The notes below the pieces were generated by a model, which was not told the DNA's origin, ran no database searches, and saw nothing but the letters and a program-made list of their open reading frames with translations. This document shows, in pieces, positions 29,627 to 37,513 of a stretch of DNA of 64,000 bases. The stretch covers positions 1,302,001-1,366,000 of the forward strand of contig CAWDUX010000002.1 in NCBI GenBank assembly GCA_963805605.1, read 5' to 3'. Position 1 is the first letter of the stretch. Each line of letters begins with the position of its first letter. The position numbers and the translations under genes were made by a program. This stretch comes from Actinocatenispora sp963805605 (lineage in GTDB: Bacteria; Actinomycetota; Actinomycetes; Mycobacteriales; Micromonosporaceae).

Positions 29627-30721
29627 TCAGTCCCCCGGCAACCTCGCCGGCATCACGATCGAGAAGGTACCCGGCTCGTCGGCGAACCGGACCGCCAGCG
29701 GAGTGTGCGCACCGGTCAGATCCAGCAGCAGCTGACCATCCGGCCCGGCCCCGATCGCCTCCTGCAGGAACTGCCGGTTCACCACGGCCAGCACGTCCGG
29801 CCCGGTCGCGTCCGCCAGCAGCCGCAACGCACCGCAGTCATCGGCGCCCAGCGCCACCAGCTCCCGGCGCGTCCCCCCGTCGTCCAACGGATGCACCACC
29901 GCGGTGTCGAGGGCTGAGCGCAGCACATCCACCCCGGTGGTGATCCGCCGCACCGCGGTGATGTCCACCAACGGACGGTACTCCGGGAACTCATGGTCCG
30001 AGACCGGGTACTCACGCCGCACCGTGCCCACCGCGAACGACACCCCGCCCGCCGCCACCTCGATCCGCACCTCCTCGACCGTACCGAGAAGCTCCCGCAG
30101 CTCGGGCAGCCGATCCTGCGGCAAAGACACCCGGGCGGTGGGGCCAGTCCGCCGCGCCGCCGGCATCTCGCACACCGCCATCCGGTACCGGTCGGTGGCA
30201 ACCAGAGTGAGGGTTTCCGCGGCGATGTCGAACAGCACCACGTCCAACGCTCCCCCGGCCGCACCGGGCAGCGCATGACCCACCGCATCCAGCGCCCGTA
30301 CCAGTTCGGTCGCGCCGACCCACAGCCCGGTCACCGAACCCGTACTGCCGGCGTTTCCTGCCGTGCTGGCGGTTCCTGACATCGCGCCGATCTCCAGGCG
30401 GATCGCCGCCAGTTCCGCGCGTGCGTCGGCCAGGCCCGCCTCCAACCTGCTGAGATGCCCGGCGAGCAGGCCCGCCACCAGGTCCGGGTCGCTGCGCCCG
30501 GCCACCAGCCGTCGCATCTCGGCGACCGGCAGACCGACCCGGCGCAGTCGGGCGAGCAGCCGCGCGTCGGCCACCTGCGGCTGGCCGTACCACCGGTAGT
30601 TCGTCTGCGGATCCACCCAGCCGGGCATCAACACCTGCACACCGTCATAGAAGCGGAGGGCGCTGACGCTCAGGCCGGTGGCACGGGCGAAGTCACTGAT
30701 ACTCATCATGTCGTCGGGCAT
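29627..30721 (-). CDS. MerR-type regulator fused to DNA sliding-clamp domains
   Basis: This 364-residue protein joins two families. Residues 5-75 are a MerR-type winged helix-turn-helix (SISDFARATGLSVSALRFYD, YRWYGQPQVADARLLARLRR). A helical stretch to about residue 112 resembles a MerR dimerisation coil, and a Gly/Ser/Thr linker follows. Residues 133-364 resemble the last two domains of the DNA polymerase III beta clamp: LVATDRYRMAV at 173-183, FPEYRPL at 245-251, NRQFLQEAI at 315-323 and the C-terminal VMPARL. The start at ATG 30721 is preferred because a MerR-style promoter ends just upstream, which would make the mRNA nearly leaderless; 30745 is the next candidate. Function is unknown; autoregulation is likely. 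Confidence 0.85.
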   Translation of the reverse strand: MPDDMMSISDFARATGLSVSALRFYDGVQVLMPGWVDPQTNYRWYGQPQVADARLLARLRRVGLPVAEMRRLVAGRSDPDLVAGLLAGHLSRLEAGLADARAELAAIRLEIGAMSGTASTAGNAGSTGSVTGLWVGATELVRALDAVGHALPGAAGGALDVVLFDIAAETLTLVATDRYRMAVCEMPAARRTGPTARVSLPQDRLPELRELLGTVEEVRIEVAAGGVSFAVGTVRREYPVSDHEFPEYRPLVDITAVRRITTGVDVLRSALDTAVVHPLDDGGTRRELVALGADDCGALRLLADATGPDVLAVVNRQFLQEAIGAGPDGQLLLDLTGAHTPLAVRFADEPGTFSIVMPARLPGD

Positions 30722-30727
30722 GAGCAG

Positions 30728-30758
30728 AGTCTCGATGCTCGACAAGGTCGAGAGTCAA
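30728..30758 (-). promoter_or_regulatory. MerR-style promoter and operator of the regulator gene
   Basis: On the minus strand, TTGACT (30758-30753) is followed by a 19-base spacer and GAGACT (30733-30728). The spacer contains a perfect dyad CTCGAC-CTT-GTCGAG (30752-30738). A long spacer with an internal dyad is the hallmark of MerR-activated promoters. Transcription would begin at or next to the ATG at 30721. It points to self-control by the MerR/clamp fusion protein. Confidence 0.6.
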
Positions 30759-30777
30759 TCCGATGCCGGAAACGCCC

Positions 30778-30811
30778 GCGGGGCGGCCACCCGAGTGGGT
30801 GACCGCCCCGC
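30778..30811 (-). terminator. hairpin terminator of rplJ-rplL
   Basis: Fifteen-base arms (30778-30792 and 30797-30811) pair with one G-T wobble around a four-base loop, beginning 16 bases after the rplL stop. Confidence 0.8.
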
Positions 30812-30826
30812 AGGACATGACCGGTA

Positions 30827-31210
30827 CTACTTGAGCGAGACGGTGGCGCCTGCGCCCTCGAGCTGCTCCTTGGCCTTCTCGGCCGCTTCCTTGGTGACCT
30901 TCTCCAGGACGGCCTTCGGCGCGGCCTCGACCACGTCCTTGGCCTCCTTCAGGCCCAGGCTGGTGAGCGCGCGCACCTCCTTGATGACCTGGATCTTCTT
31001 CTCGCCGGCGGACTCGAGGACGACGTCGAACTCGTCCTGCTCGGCCTCGGCCTCGGCCGGAGCCGCGCCGCCGCCGGCGGCCGCGATGGCGACCGGTGCA
31101 GCTGCGGTGACCTCGAAGGTCTCCTCGAACTGCTTCACGAAGTCGGACAGCTCGATCAGCGTCATTTCCTTGAACGCGTCGAGCAGCTCGTCGGTGCTGA
31201 GCTTCGCCAT
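30827..31210 (-). CDS. rplL: 50S ribosomal protein L7/L12
   Basis: L7/L12 forms the flexible ribosomal stalk that recruits translation factors. The 127-residue acidic protein has the usual N-terminal dimerisation domain (STDELLDAFKEMTLIELSDF), an Ala/Gly/Glu hinge at about residues 40-60 and the C-terminal factor-binding domain (KKIQVIKEVRALTSLGLKEA). It is 72 bases downstream of rplJ and ends at a strong terminator. Confidence 0.98.
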   Translation of the reverse strand: MAKLSTDELLDAFKEMTLIELSDFVKQFEETFEVTAAAPVAIAAAGGGAAPAEAEAEQDEFDVVLESAGEKKIQVIKEVRALTSLGLKEAKDVVEAAPKAVLEKVTKEAAEKAKEQLEGAGATVSLK

Positions 31211-31282
31211 GGTGGCGGTGTTCCTTTCTCGGTCTGGGTGCCCGTGCTGGGCGACGGCCGGTCGGCCCGGCCGCAGTGGGAC

Positions 31283-31840
31283 TTAGGCGGCTTCGCCGTC
31301 CTTGGCCTGCTTGTCGGCCAGTGCCTGGGCGAGGCGGGCCGTCTTCGACAGCGGCGCCTGGAACAGGCTGGCAGCCTTGGACAGGTTGCCCTTCATGGCA
31401 CCTGCCAGCTTGGCGAGGAGCACCTCACGGGACTCCAGGTCGGCCAGCTTGGTGACCTCTTCCGGGGACAACTTCCTGCCCTCGAAGACACCACCCTTGA
31501 TGACCAGTGCCGGGTTGTCCTTCGCGAAGTTACGCAGCCCCTTGGCCGCGTCGACCACGTCGCCGGAGACGAACGTGACCGCGGTGGGGCCGGTGAACAG
31601 GTCCTCGACACCCGTGACGCCCGCCTCGGCTGCCGCGATCTTCACCAACGTGTTCTTCGCGACGCGGTAGTGGGCATCCGCGCCGAGCGCCCGACGCAGC
31701 TGGGTGATCTGCGAAACGGTGAGTCCACGGTATTCGGTCAGCACCGTCGCCGATGAGTTCCGGAACCGCTCGACGATCTCGGCTACCGCTGCGGCCTTGT
31801 CCTCGCGTACTGGCTTGGTACGGCCATGCGTGTCCGCCAT
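31283..31840 (-). CDS. rplJ: 50S ribosomal protein L10
   Basis: L10 anchors L7/L12 dimers to 23S rRNA and binds the leader of its own mRNA as a translational repressor in bacteria. The frame stays open upstream, but the start is placed at ATG 31840 (MADTHGRTKPVREDK), which follows GAGGAGGG and gives 185 residues. The segment TEYRGLTVSQITQLRRALG and the C-terminal helix ending KQAKDGEAA, which holds the L7/L12-binding site, are present. It heads a two-gene operon with rplL behind a leader of about 300 bases. Confidence 0.97.
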   Translation of the reverse strand: MADTHGRTKPVREDKAAAVAEIVERFRNSSATVLTEYRGLTVSQITQLRRALGADAHYRVAKNTLVKIAAAEAGVTGVEDLFTGPTAVTFVSGDVVDAAKGLRNFAKDNPALVIKGGVFEGRKLSPEEVTKLADLESREVLLAKLAGAMKGNLSKAASLFQAPLSKTARLAQALADKQAKDGEAA

Positions 31841-32142
31841 GTCCCTCCTCTCATGCATCTCGGGCCGGTCACCATCGGCCCGGTCAGCGCATGAGAAACG
31901 CCCCGGCGCAGGGGCGCACGGGGCGGGTAGCCGGCCCGGTGCGGGCATCCGGTCAGGTCCTCGTCGCGGCGGGCGCGCCGATAGGTCCTGATGCGAATGT
32001 CGGCACCGTCACCACCCCGGGAACCTGGGTGGCCAGCGGCACATCACGTCCGTCATCCCTGCGCGGGCCGCTCCGACTGACGGAGCCTTCGGCCGCACCG
32101 ATGACGGCGCGGCGACCAGCGGTCTTTGGGTGTTGCTCGTCC
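31841..32142 (-). ncRNA. L10-type leader with attenuator
   Basis: About 300 untranslated bases lie between the predicted transcript start and rplJ. Near the 3' end, arms CGCCCC and GGGGCG (31911-31916 and 31899-31904 on the minus strand) form a hairpin followed by TTTCTC, which looks like an intrinsic terminator. Downstream, GGGCC / GGCCC segments near 31865-31885 can form an alternative stem ahead of the ribosome-binding site. Position and structure fit the L10 leader family, in which L10 binding represses the operon. Confidence 0.65.
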
Positions 32143-32171
32143 ATCGTACTCGACCTGGTAGCGCGCCCCAA
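32143..32171 (-). promoter_or_regulatory. promoter of rplJ-rplL (candidate)
   Basis: On the minus strand, TTGGGG (32171-32166) and TACGAT (32148-32143) are separated by 17 bases, downstream of the rplA terminator. Transcription would start near 32136. Confidence 0.5.
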
Positions 32172-32244
32172 CGGGGAGTCGGACACCCCACAGTCGCGGG
32201 TCGTCGGGCCCGTTTCCGGGGCGTTGCCCAGGGTGCGGACAGCA

Positions 32245-32278
32245 ACGGCCGGCCCGGACCAAGGTCCGGGCCGGCCGT
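32245..32278 (-). terminator. strong hairpin terminator downstream of rplA
   Basis: Sixteen-base perfect arms (32245-32260 and 32263-32278, core CCGGCCCGGACC) begin 33 bases after the rplA stop. It separates the rplKA and rplJL transcripts. Confidence 0.8.
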
Positions 32279-32310
32279 CGTGCTGGCCTTCGAAGGTGAC
32301 CGCGCGGGAA

Positions 32311-33033
32311 TCAGGCCGCGCCGGCCTCGTCCTCCGTCAGGTTGCGGGTCCGGTTCGGGTCGATCTGGATGCCCGGTCCCATCGTGGTGGAGACGGTGAC
32401 CTTCTTGAGGAACTTGCCCTTGGCCGAGGACGGCTTGGCCCGCAGGACCTCGTCGAGGACCGCGGCGTAGTTCTCCACCAGCTTGTCGGCGCCGAAGCTC
32501 GCCTTGCCGATGATCAGATGGAGGTTGGAGTGCTTGTCCACCCGGAAGGCGATCTTGCCGCCCTTGATGTCCGTGACGGCCTTGGTCACATCCATGGTGA
32601 CGGTGCCGGTCTTCGGGTTCGGCATCAGGCCGCGCGGGCCCAGGATCCGCGCGATCCGGCCAACCTTGGCCATCTGGTCCGGGGTGGCGATCGCCGCGTC
32701 GAAGTCCAGCCAGCCACCCTGCACGCGGGCGATCAGTTCCTCAGAACCGACCTCGTCGGCACCGGCCGCGATTGCCTCAGTGGCCTTGTCGCCAGTGGCG
32801 AACACCACCACCCGGGCGGTCTTGCCGGTACCGTGCGGCAGATTGACGGTGCCGCGCACCATCTGGTCGGCCTTGCGCGGGTCGACACCCAGCCGCATGG
32901 CCACCTCGACGGTGGAGTCGAACTTGGTCTTCGAGGTCTCCTTGGCGAGCTTCACGGCCTCCAGCGGGCCGTGCAGCTTGTCCTTGTCGACGGTCTCGTT
33001 CGCCTTGCGATAACCCTTGCCGTGCTGCGCCAT
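32311..33033 (-). CDS. rplA: 50S ribosomal protein L1
   Basis: L1 forms the mobile L1 stalk at the ribosomal E site and can repress its own operon by binding mRNA. The 240-residue product starts at ATG 33033 (MAQHGKGYRKANETVDKDK). It carries the L1 signature IARILGPRGLMPNPKTGTVT at about residues 127-146. It follows rplK by 136 bases and ends at a strong terminator. Confidence 0.97.
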   Translation of the reverse strand: MAQHGKGYRKANETVDKDKLHGPLEAVKLAKETSKTKFDSTVEVAMRLGVDPRKADQMVRGTVNLPHGTGKTARVVVFATGDKATEAIAAGADEVGSEELIARVQGGWLDFDAAIATPDQMAKVGRIARILGPRGLMPNPKTGTVTMDVTKAVTDIKGGKIAFRVDKHSNLHLIIGKASFGADKLVENYAAVLDEVLRAKPSSAKGKFLKKVTVSTTMGPGIQIDPNRTRNLTEDEAGAA

Positions 33034-33169
33034 GATCTTCCACAACCTTTCCTGTGGTCCGTGGTACGGGGCGAGCGCCTGCCCCTCCCACGTCAGGCCA
33101 GTGGGCCTGTCGTTCCGCTTCGTCCGCGCAGCGGCTTCGTGCGTGCTGTCGCGGCTGGTGACCGACCGG

Positions 33170-33604
33170 TCAGTCGTTGACGGTGATGCCCATCGAACGG
33201 GCGGTGCCAGCGATGATCTTGGACGCTTGGTCCAGATCGTTGGCGTTCAGGTCGGCCAGCTTCTTCTCCGCGATCTCGCGGACCTGAGCCTGGCTAACCG
33301 AACCGACCTTCGACTTGTGCGGCTCACCGGAACCCTTGGCGACGCCGGCGGCCTTCAGCAGCAGCTTCGCGGCCGGCGGCGTCTTGAGGATGAACGAGAA
33401 CGAACGGTCCTCGAACACACTGATCTCGGCGGGTACGATCTCGCCCCGCTGCGACTCGGTCTGCGCGTTGTACGCCTTGCAGAACTCCATGATGTTCACG
33501 CCGTGCTGACCGAGCGCGGGGCCGACCGGCGGTGCCGGTGTGGCCTGGCCGCCGGGCAGCTCAAGCTTGAACGTGGTGACTAGCTTCTTCTTCTTGGGAG
33601 GCAT
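33170..33604 (-). CDS. rplK: 50S ribosomal protein L11
   Basis: L11 binds the GTPase-associated centre of 23S rRNA and is the site of thiostrepton and RelA-related effects. The 144-residue product starts MPPKKKKLVTTFKLELPGGQ. It has the Pro-rich segment ATPAPPVGPALGQHGVNIME that contacts thiostrepton-type drugs, and the C-terminal KIIAGTARSMGITVND. It is 90 bases downstream of nusG and precedes rplA. Confidence 0.97.
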   Translation of the reverse strand: MPPKKKKLVTTFKLELPGGQATPAPPVGPALGQHGVNIMEFCKAYNAQTESQRGEIVPAEISVFEDRSFSFILKTPPAAKLLLKAAGVAKGSGEPHKSKVGSVSQAQVREIAEKKLADLNANDLDQASKIIAGTARSMGITVND

Positions 33605-33694
33605 GACCCTGGGCTTCCTTTGGCTTCCTCTTTACACACCGACGCCCGGGCCTGTCCCCGGGTGCCGGACGTCCATCCGGAGCGGATGCTCCGA

Positions 33695-34546
33695 TCAGAT
33701 CTTGGCGACCTGGTTGAAGTTGAGTTCGACCGGAGTCTCCCGGCCGAAGATCGACACCAGGACCTTGAGCTTCTGCTGATCCGGGTTGATCTCCGAAATG
33801 CTCGCCGGCAGCGAGGCGAAGGCGCCGTCGGTGACCGTGACCGAGTCGCCGACCTCGAAGTCGACCTTGATCTCCGGCTTGCCGGTCGCGCCGCCCGCGA
33901 CGTCCTTCTCCTGCTTGGTCGGTGGCACCAACCACTTGAGTACCTCGTCGATGGTCAACGGCGAGGGCTGGTCGGCCCGGTCGGTGGCACCCACGAAACC
34001 GGTCACACCCGGCGTGTTGCGTACACACGAGTAGGACTCGGGGATCAGGTCCATCCGGACCAGGACGTAACCGGGGAAGACCCTGGTCTGCACCTGCTGG
34101 CGCTTGCCGTTCTTGACCTCTACCTCTTCCCGGGTCGGTACCTCGACCTGGTAGATGTAGTCCTCCATGTCGAGGCTCTGGATCCGGCTCTCCAGGTTGG
34201 TCTTGACCTTGTTCTCGTACCCGGCGTAGGAGTGGATGACGTACCAGTAGCCGGGCTTGCGCTTCAAAGCGTCGCGCATCTGCTCGACCGGATCGACGTC
34301 CTGCTCGTCCTCGTCGCCGGTGGCCCCGGTGTCGACCGCGGCCGCATCGGAACCGGCCGGGTCGGTGCTGTCCGACCCGGTGGCGTCCGACGGCTGGTCG
34401 GAACTGTCCTCGGTGGTGGGTACGACGCCCTCACCCGGCTCGGCGGCGCCGCCCCCGGCCGCGCCACCGGTCGTGGCAGCAGCCTGAACCGCCGGCGAGG
34501 AATCGTTCTCGTCGGTCGGTCGGCCGGTTTCGTCGAACTCAGACAC
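33695..34546 (-). CDS. nusG: transcription termination/antitermination protein NusG
   Basis: NusG binds the RNA polymerase clamp and modulates pausing, Rho-dependent termination and coupling to ribosomes. The 283-residue protein has an acidic, low-complexity N-terminal extension of about 95 residues, typical of actinobacteria. The NGN domain follows (KPGYWYVIHSYAGYENKVKT, FPGYVLVRMDL) and then a KOW domain (FEVGDSVTVTDGAFASLPAS). The start is GTG 34546. It is 84 bases downstream of secE. Confidence 0.96.
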   Translation of the reverse strand: MSEFDETGRPTDENDSSPAVQAAATTGGAAGGGAAEPGEGVVPTTEDSSDQPSDATGSDSTDPAGSDAAAVDTGATGDEDEQDVDPVEQMRDALKRKPGYWYVIHSYAGYENKVKTNLESRIQSLDMEDYIYQVEVPTREEVEVKNGKRQQVQTRVFPGYVLVRMDLIPESYSCVRNTPGVTGFVGATDRADQPSPLTIDEVLKWLVPPTKQEKDVAGGATGKPEIKVDFEVGDSVTVTDGAFASLPASISEINPDQQKLKVLVSIFGRETPVELNFNQVAKI

Positions 34547-34630
34547 TCTTGCTCACTTCCATGTGGATCACGGGCCAGTGACCAGGCCGGAGACCTGGCG
34601 GCGGTCGTGACTCGAAAGCCGCGTGGGCTT

Positions 34631-35254
34631 CTACTTTTTGCTACCGGTGCCGAAGACCCACAGCGCGCCCTTGGCGAAGCCGTAGTCGAGGAGCCCTACG
34701 ATCGTCAGGATGATCGCCACGAAGAAGATCACCACGATCGAGTAGGTCACCAGCTCCTTACGGGTCGGCCAGATCACCTTACGGAGTTCTGCCACGACCT
34801 CGCGGATGAAACGGGTGATCCGACCGAAGCCGCGGGCCCTGGTGTCGGGCTTGTTCGACTTGTTCTTGGAACCGGCCTTGCCGTCCTTCTTGGCCGCGCC
34901 CTTCTTGGCCGCGCCCTTCTTGGCCAGTTCAGCCTTACGGGCAGCAGCGTCCTTGCCCTTACCCGCCTTCACCGGCTTCTCTGCGTCTCCGGCGTCCGCA
35001 TCGTCGGAATCCTCAGGCTCCGAACTGCGCACCGCGGTCGCACCCCGCCGGGCCGACTTGGGCTGCACGCCACCCTCGGCGGAGCTGCGGCTCTCGGGGC
35101 TGTCCTGGGAGTCACTACCCTCGGAGTCGCTGAGGGCACCCTCGGGAGTGTCGCCCTGGATGGCGTCACCGCCGAGGCTGTCGAGGCTGTCGCGGACATC
35201 GCGGTCGGCGGACTCGCCGTCGGCGCCGTCCCCGCGTCGCTTCCTCTCGGCCAC
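34631..35254 (-). CDS. secE: preprotein translocase subunit SecE with long extension
   Basis: SecE is the essential small subunit of the SecYEG channel. Only the C-terminal 65 or so residues form the SecE core (GRITRFIREVVAELRKVIWP, then TRKELVTYSIVVIFFVAIIL with its membrane helix). The first 140 residues are a disordered acidic then Lys/Ala-rich extension with repeats of the type KKGAAKKGAAKK. The 207-residue length is therefore well above the bacterial minimum but in keeping with actinobacterial SecE. The start is GTG 35254. secE and nusG form the usual pair downstream of tRNA-Trp. Confidence 0.94.
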   Translation of the reverse strand: MAERKRRGDGADGESADRDVRDSLDSLGGDAIQGDTPEGALSDSEGSDSQDSPESRSSAEGGVQPKSARRGATAVRSSEPEDSDDADAGDAEKPVKAGKGKDAAARKAELAKKGAAKKGAAKKDGKAGSKNKSNKPDTRARGFGRITRFIREVVAELRKVIWPTRKELVTYSIVVIFFVAIILTIVGLLDYGFAKGALWVFGTGSKK

Positions 35255-35438
35255 TTCAGCCCTCTCAAGGTCCTATGTCGACAAGGTCCCAGCCATATCT
35301 CGGCCCGTTCGATCCTGGCCGTTGGTGCGTCCGGACCATCCCGTCAGGGAAGGTCACGGCAACCGAACACGCCGTGCCACCGACACGGCCACGACCGAAC
35401 CGTCCAGCCGAAGCCGGACCGCCGGGATGTCCTCGGCG

Positions 35439-35511
35439 CAGGGGCGACAGGACTCGAACCTGCAACCTGCGGTTTTGGAGACCGCTGCGCTGCCAATTGC
35501 GCCACGCCCCT
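35439..35511 (-). tRNA. tRNA-Trp (CCA)
   Basis: A 73-base cloverleaf on the minus strand has acceptor arms AGGGGCG / CGCCCCT, D-arm GGCGCAATTGGCAGCGC-like, anticodon CCA within CTCCAAA, and T-arm CAGGTTCGAGTCCTG. No CCA is encoded at the 3' end. It lies just upstream of secE, as in other actinobacteria. Confidence 0.95.
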
Positions 35512-35615
35512 TCGCGATACCGACACCGCCGGAACAGCGGCGACGACATCACATTCCGGGGGCGAAGACCATGCCGACCAGATGGCCGGGCAGCAGTCAC
35601 CACCCCCGGCGGACC

Positions 35616-35645
35616 AGTGTACGGGTTGTTGCCAGGATCTCCCAA
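35616..35645 (-). promoter_or_regulatory. promoter upstream of tRNA-Trp / secE (candidate)
   Basis: On the minus strand, TTGGGA (35645-35640) and TACACT (35621-35616) are spaced by 18 bases, about 100 bases before the tRNA 5' end. It may drive tRNA-Trp and read into secE-nusG. Confidence 0.4.
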
Positions 35646-35744
35646 CCGGTCCGTACCGTCATCCTCTCAGGCCCGACTCGGCCTGTGTGCCCGGGTACCA
35701 CATCCGTGCCGGACGGAATGTCATGGGCCGGCCAGGCCAGCGGG

Positions 35745-36164
35745 TCAGACCAGTTGAACCGTAGCCCGCGCCTGGCCGAGAACCTTGACGCCGGCGGCGC
35801 TGACAGTCAGTTCCACCAGCACCTGACGGTTCTCCAACATGCGCTTGATCACACCGCTGACCTCGACCTCGGCGCCTTCCTTGGTGTTCGGCACCACCAC
35901 CGGCCGGGTGAAACGCGTGCTGAAGTCGATCACCGCCGCGGGGTCACCCACCCAGTCGGTCACCGCCCGCCCAGCCAGACCCATCGTGTACATGCCGTGG
36001 GCGATGACGTCCGGGAGGCCCACATCACCCGCCACCCGCTCGTTCCAGTGGATCGGATTGAAGTCGCCGGAAGCACCCGCATAGCGCACCAGGTCGGCCC
36101 GGGTCACCGGAAAGACACTGGTCGGTAGCGCAGCACCGGCCTCGACATCGTCGTACGAGATCAT
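35745..36164 (-). CDS. hadB: MaoC-type (3R)-hydroxyacyl-ACP dehydratase, HadB-like
   Basis: This is a single hot-dog domain of the MaoC dehydratase family, 139 residues. The catalytic hydratase-2 motif is visible: GDFNPIHWNE then VIAHGMYTMG, with Asp and His in the expected places. It pairs with the HadA-like gene immediately upstream, which it overlaps by four bases (ATGA). In mycobacteria HadAB heterodimers dehydrate 3-hydroxyacyl-ACP in long-chain fatty acid elongation and lie beside rpmG, as here. HadB normally provides the catalytic residues, which fits. Confidence 0.9.
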   Translation of the reverse strand: MISYDDVEAGAALPTSVFPVTRADLVRYAGASGDFNPIHWNERVAGDVGLPDVIAHGMYTMGLAGRAVTDWVGDPAAVIDFSTRFTRPVVVPNTKEGAEVEVSGVIKRMLENRQVLVELTVSAAGVKVLGQARATVQLV

Positions 36165-36631
36165 GCCAACCTCTCCGATTCACCATCCGCTGATGCGGTT
36201 CGGACCACCAGTGTCGACCATGTGGTGGCCACGTCGCCATCCTCTGCCGCGATCTCCGTGCGGGTGGTGATCATGTCGTTGCCCGCGAACGAGCGGATCT
36301 TCTCCACCGTCACCACACAGCTGAGTCGATCACCGGCGTGCGCCGGCCGGTGACAGCGGAAGCGCTGATCACCGTGCACCGCCCGGCTGAAGTTGAGGCC
36401 CAGTTCCGGATCGTGGATCAACTGCTGGCTGGCAGGCAGGGCGAGCACGATCGGGAAGGTCGGCGGGGCGATCACATCCGGATAGCCGGCAGCCCTGGCC
36501 GCAGCCGGGTTCCGGAACAGCGGGTTGTGGTCGCCGAGGGCCTCGACGAACTCCAGGATCTTCTCGCGACCCACGTAGTACGGCGGGGTGGGCGGATAGG
36601 TACGCCCGACATAGGACGGGTCAAGTGGCAT
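36161..36631 (-). CDS. hadA: MaoC-type dehydratase partner, HadA-like
   Basis: This 156-residue hot-dog protein is the partner subunit of the HadAB dehydratase. The start at ATG 36631 (MPLDPSYVGRTYPPTPPYYV) is chosen because it begins the conserved N-terminus; the open frame extends upstream. The segment YYVGREKILEFVEALGDHNP and the central GLNFSRAVHGDQRFRCHRP match HadA-type proteins, which lack the catalytic Asp/His pair and help bind the acyl chain. It overlaps hadB by four bases. A small hairpin (36705-36721) lies in its leader. Confidence 0.88.
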   Translation of the reverse strand: MPLDPSYVGRTYPPTPPYYVGREKILEFVEALGDHNPLFRNPAAARAAGYPDVIAPPTFPIVLALPASQQLIHDPELGLNFSRAVHGDQRFRCHRPAHAGDRLSCVVTVEKIRSFAGNDMITTRTEIAAEDGDVATTWSTLVVRTASADGESERLA

Positions 36632-36806
36632 GACGATCTCTTCCACGGCCAGCCGCCCGGCCATGACCGGACGGACACCGGACAGACGTACGGGCGGGGC
36701 CCCTGCCGAACGGCGTTCGGCGAGGCTGTCCCCACCTCGTAGAACACTCTGCACGAGCCAGTCGCGGCCCGTTGCCCGCAGGGGCAGAACGGACCCTGGG
36801 ACACGA

Positions 36807-36838
36807 AACGGCCGGTCACCCGTAGGGCGCCGGCCGTT
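36807..36838 (-). terminator. hairpin terminator downstream of rpmG
   Basis: Nine-base arms AACGGCCGG / CCGGCCGTT around a 14-base loop, followed on the minus strand by TCGTG, begin 20 bases after the rpmG stop. Confidence 0.5.
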
Positions 36839-36858
36839 GCGTACGAACGTGGGTCAGA

Positions 36859-37026
36859 CTAGCGGGTCTCACGGTGCGCGGTGTGCTTGCTGCAACGCGG
36901 GCAGAACTTCTTCAGCTCCATGCGGTCCGGGTCGTTGCGGCGGTTCTTACGCGTGATGTAGTTGCGCTCCTTGCACTCCACGCACGCCATCGTGATCTTC
37001 GGACGTACATCGGTCGCCTTGGCCAC
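36859..37026 (-). CDS. rpmG: 50S ribosomal protein L33
   Basis: L33 is a small large-subunit protein near the E site. The start is GTG 37026, giving 55 residues (MAKATDVRPKITMACVECKE onward) with a zinc-binding pair of CxxC motifs, CVEC at residues 15-18 and CPRC at 42-45. This is therefore the zinc-containing form. It follows tRNA-Thr and tRNA-Met and precedes hadA-hadB, the usual actinobacterial order. Confidence 0.95.
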   Translation of the reverse strand: MAKATDVRPKITMACVECKERNYITRKNRRNDPDRMELKKFCPRCSKHTAHRETR

Positions 37027-37165
37027 GGCGGAGTGCCTTTCTCTTCTTACGGTGTTGAGATCACCGGCCGCCCTTGGTCGGACGACCGCCAGTGTTCTCG
37101 CACGAGCACGAGCACGGGCGCGGACACGCCCGGACAAGGGTACATCGCCCGACGGCGATGTCTCG

Positions 37166-37238
37166 TAGCGGTGGCCGGACTCGAACCGGCGACACAACGA
37201 TTATGAGCCGTTTGCTCTGCCAACTGAGCTACACCGCC
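37166..37238 (-). tRNA. tRNA-Met (CAT), elongator
   Basis: A 73-base cloverleaf on the minus strand has acceptor GGCGGTG / CACCGCT (first pair G-T), D-arm GCTCAGTTGGCAGAGC, anticodon CAT in the loop CTCATAA and T-arm CCGGTTCGAGTCCGG. The paired first base of the acceptor fits an elongator rather than an initiator tRNA. Confidence 0.95.
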
Positions 37239-37325
37239 GCGAACGGACCTGGGTCCGCCAGTTGGCCAAGCACCTCATCGATCGGCGCCCAGCCAACCCG
37301 TCACCGCCTGTATGTCGACGGCTGG

Positions 37326-37398
37326 AGCCCCTTTACGGAATCGAACCGTAGACCTTCTCCTTACCATGGAGACGCTCTGCCGACTGAGCTAAAGGGGC
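37326..37398 (-). tRNA. tRNA-Thr (GGT)
   Basis: A 73-base cloverleaf on the minus strand has acceptor GCCCCTT / AAGGGGC, D-arm GCTCAGTCGGCAGAGC, anticodon stem TCTCC / GGAGA around a loop with anticodon GGT, and T-arm ACGGTTCGATTCCGT. It is 87 bases upstream of tRNA-Met. Confidence 0.95.
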
Positions 37399-37513
37399 GC
37401 AACCCTCCCTCGCGGGAGGTGCCTGGACAAGAGTACACGCTGTCCTGCGGGCTACAGAACCCGGCACCCCGGTGCCCGACAGGACTCGGCGAACCCGTTT
37501 CCGACCAGGCATT

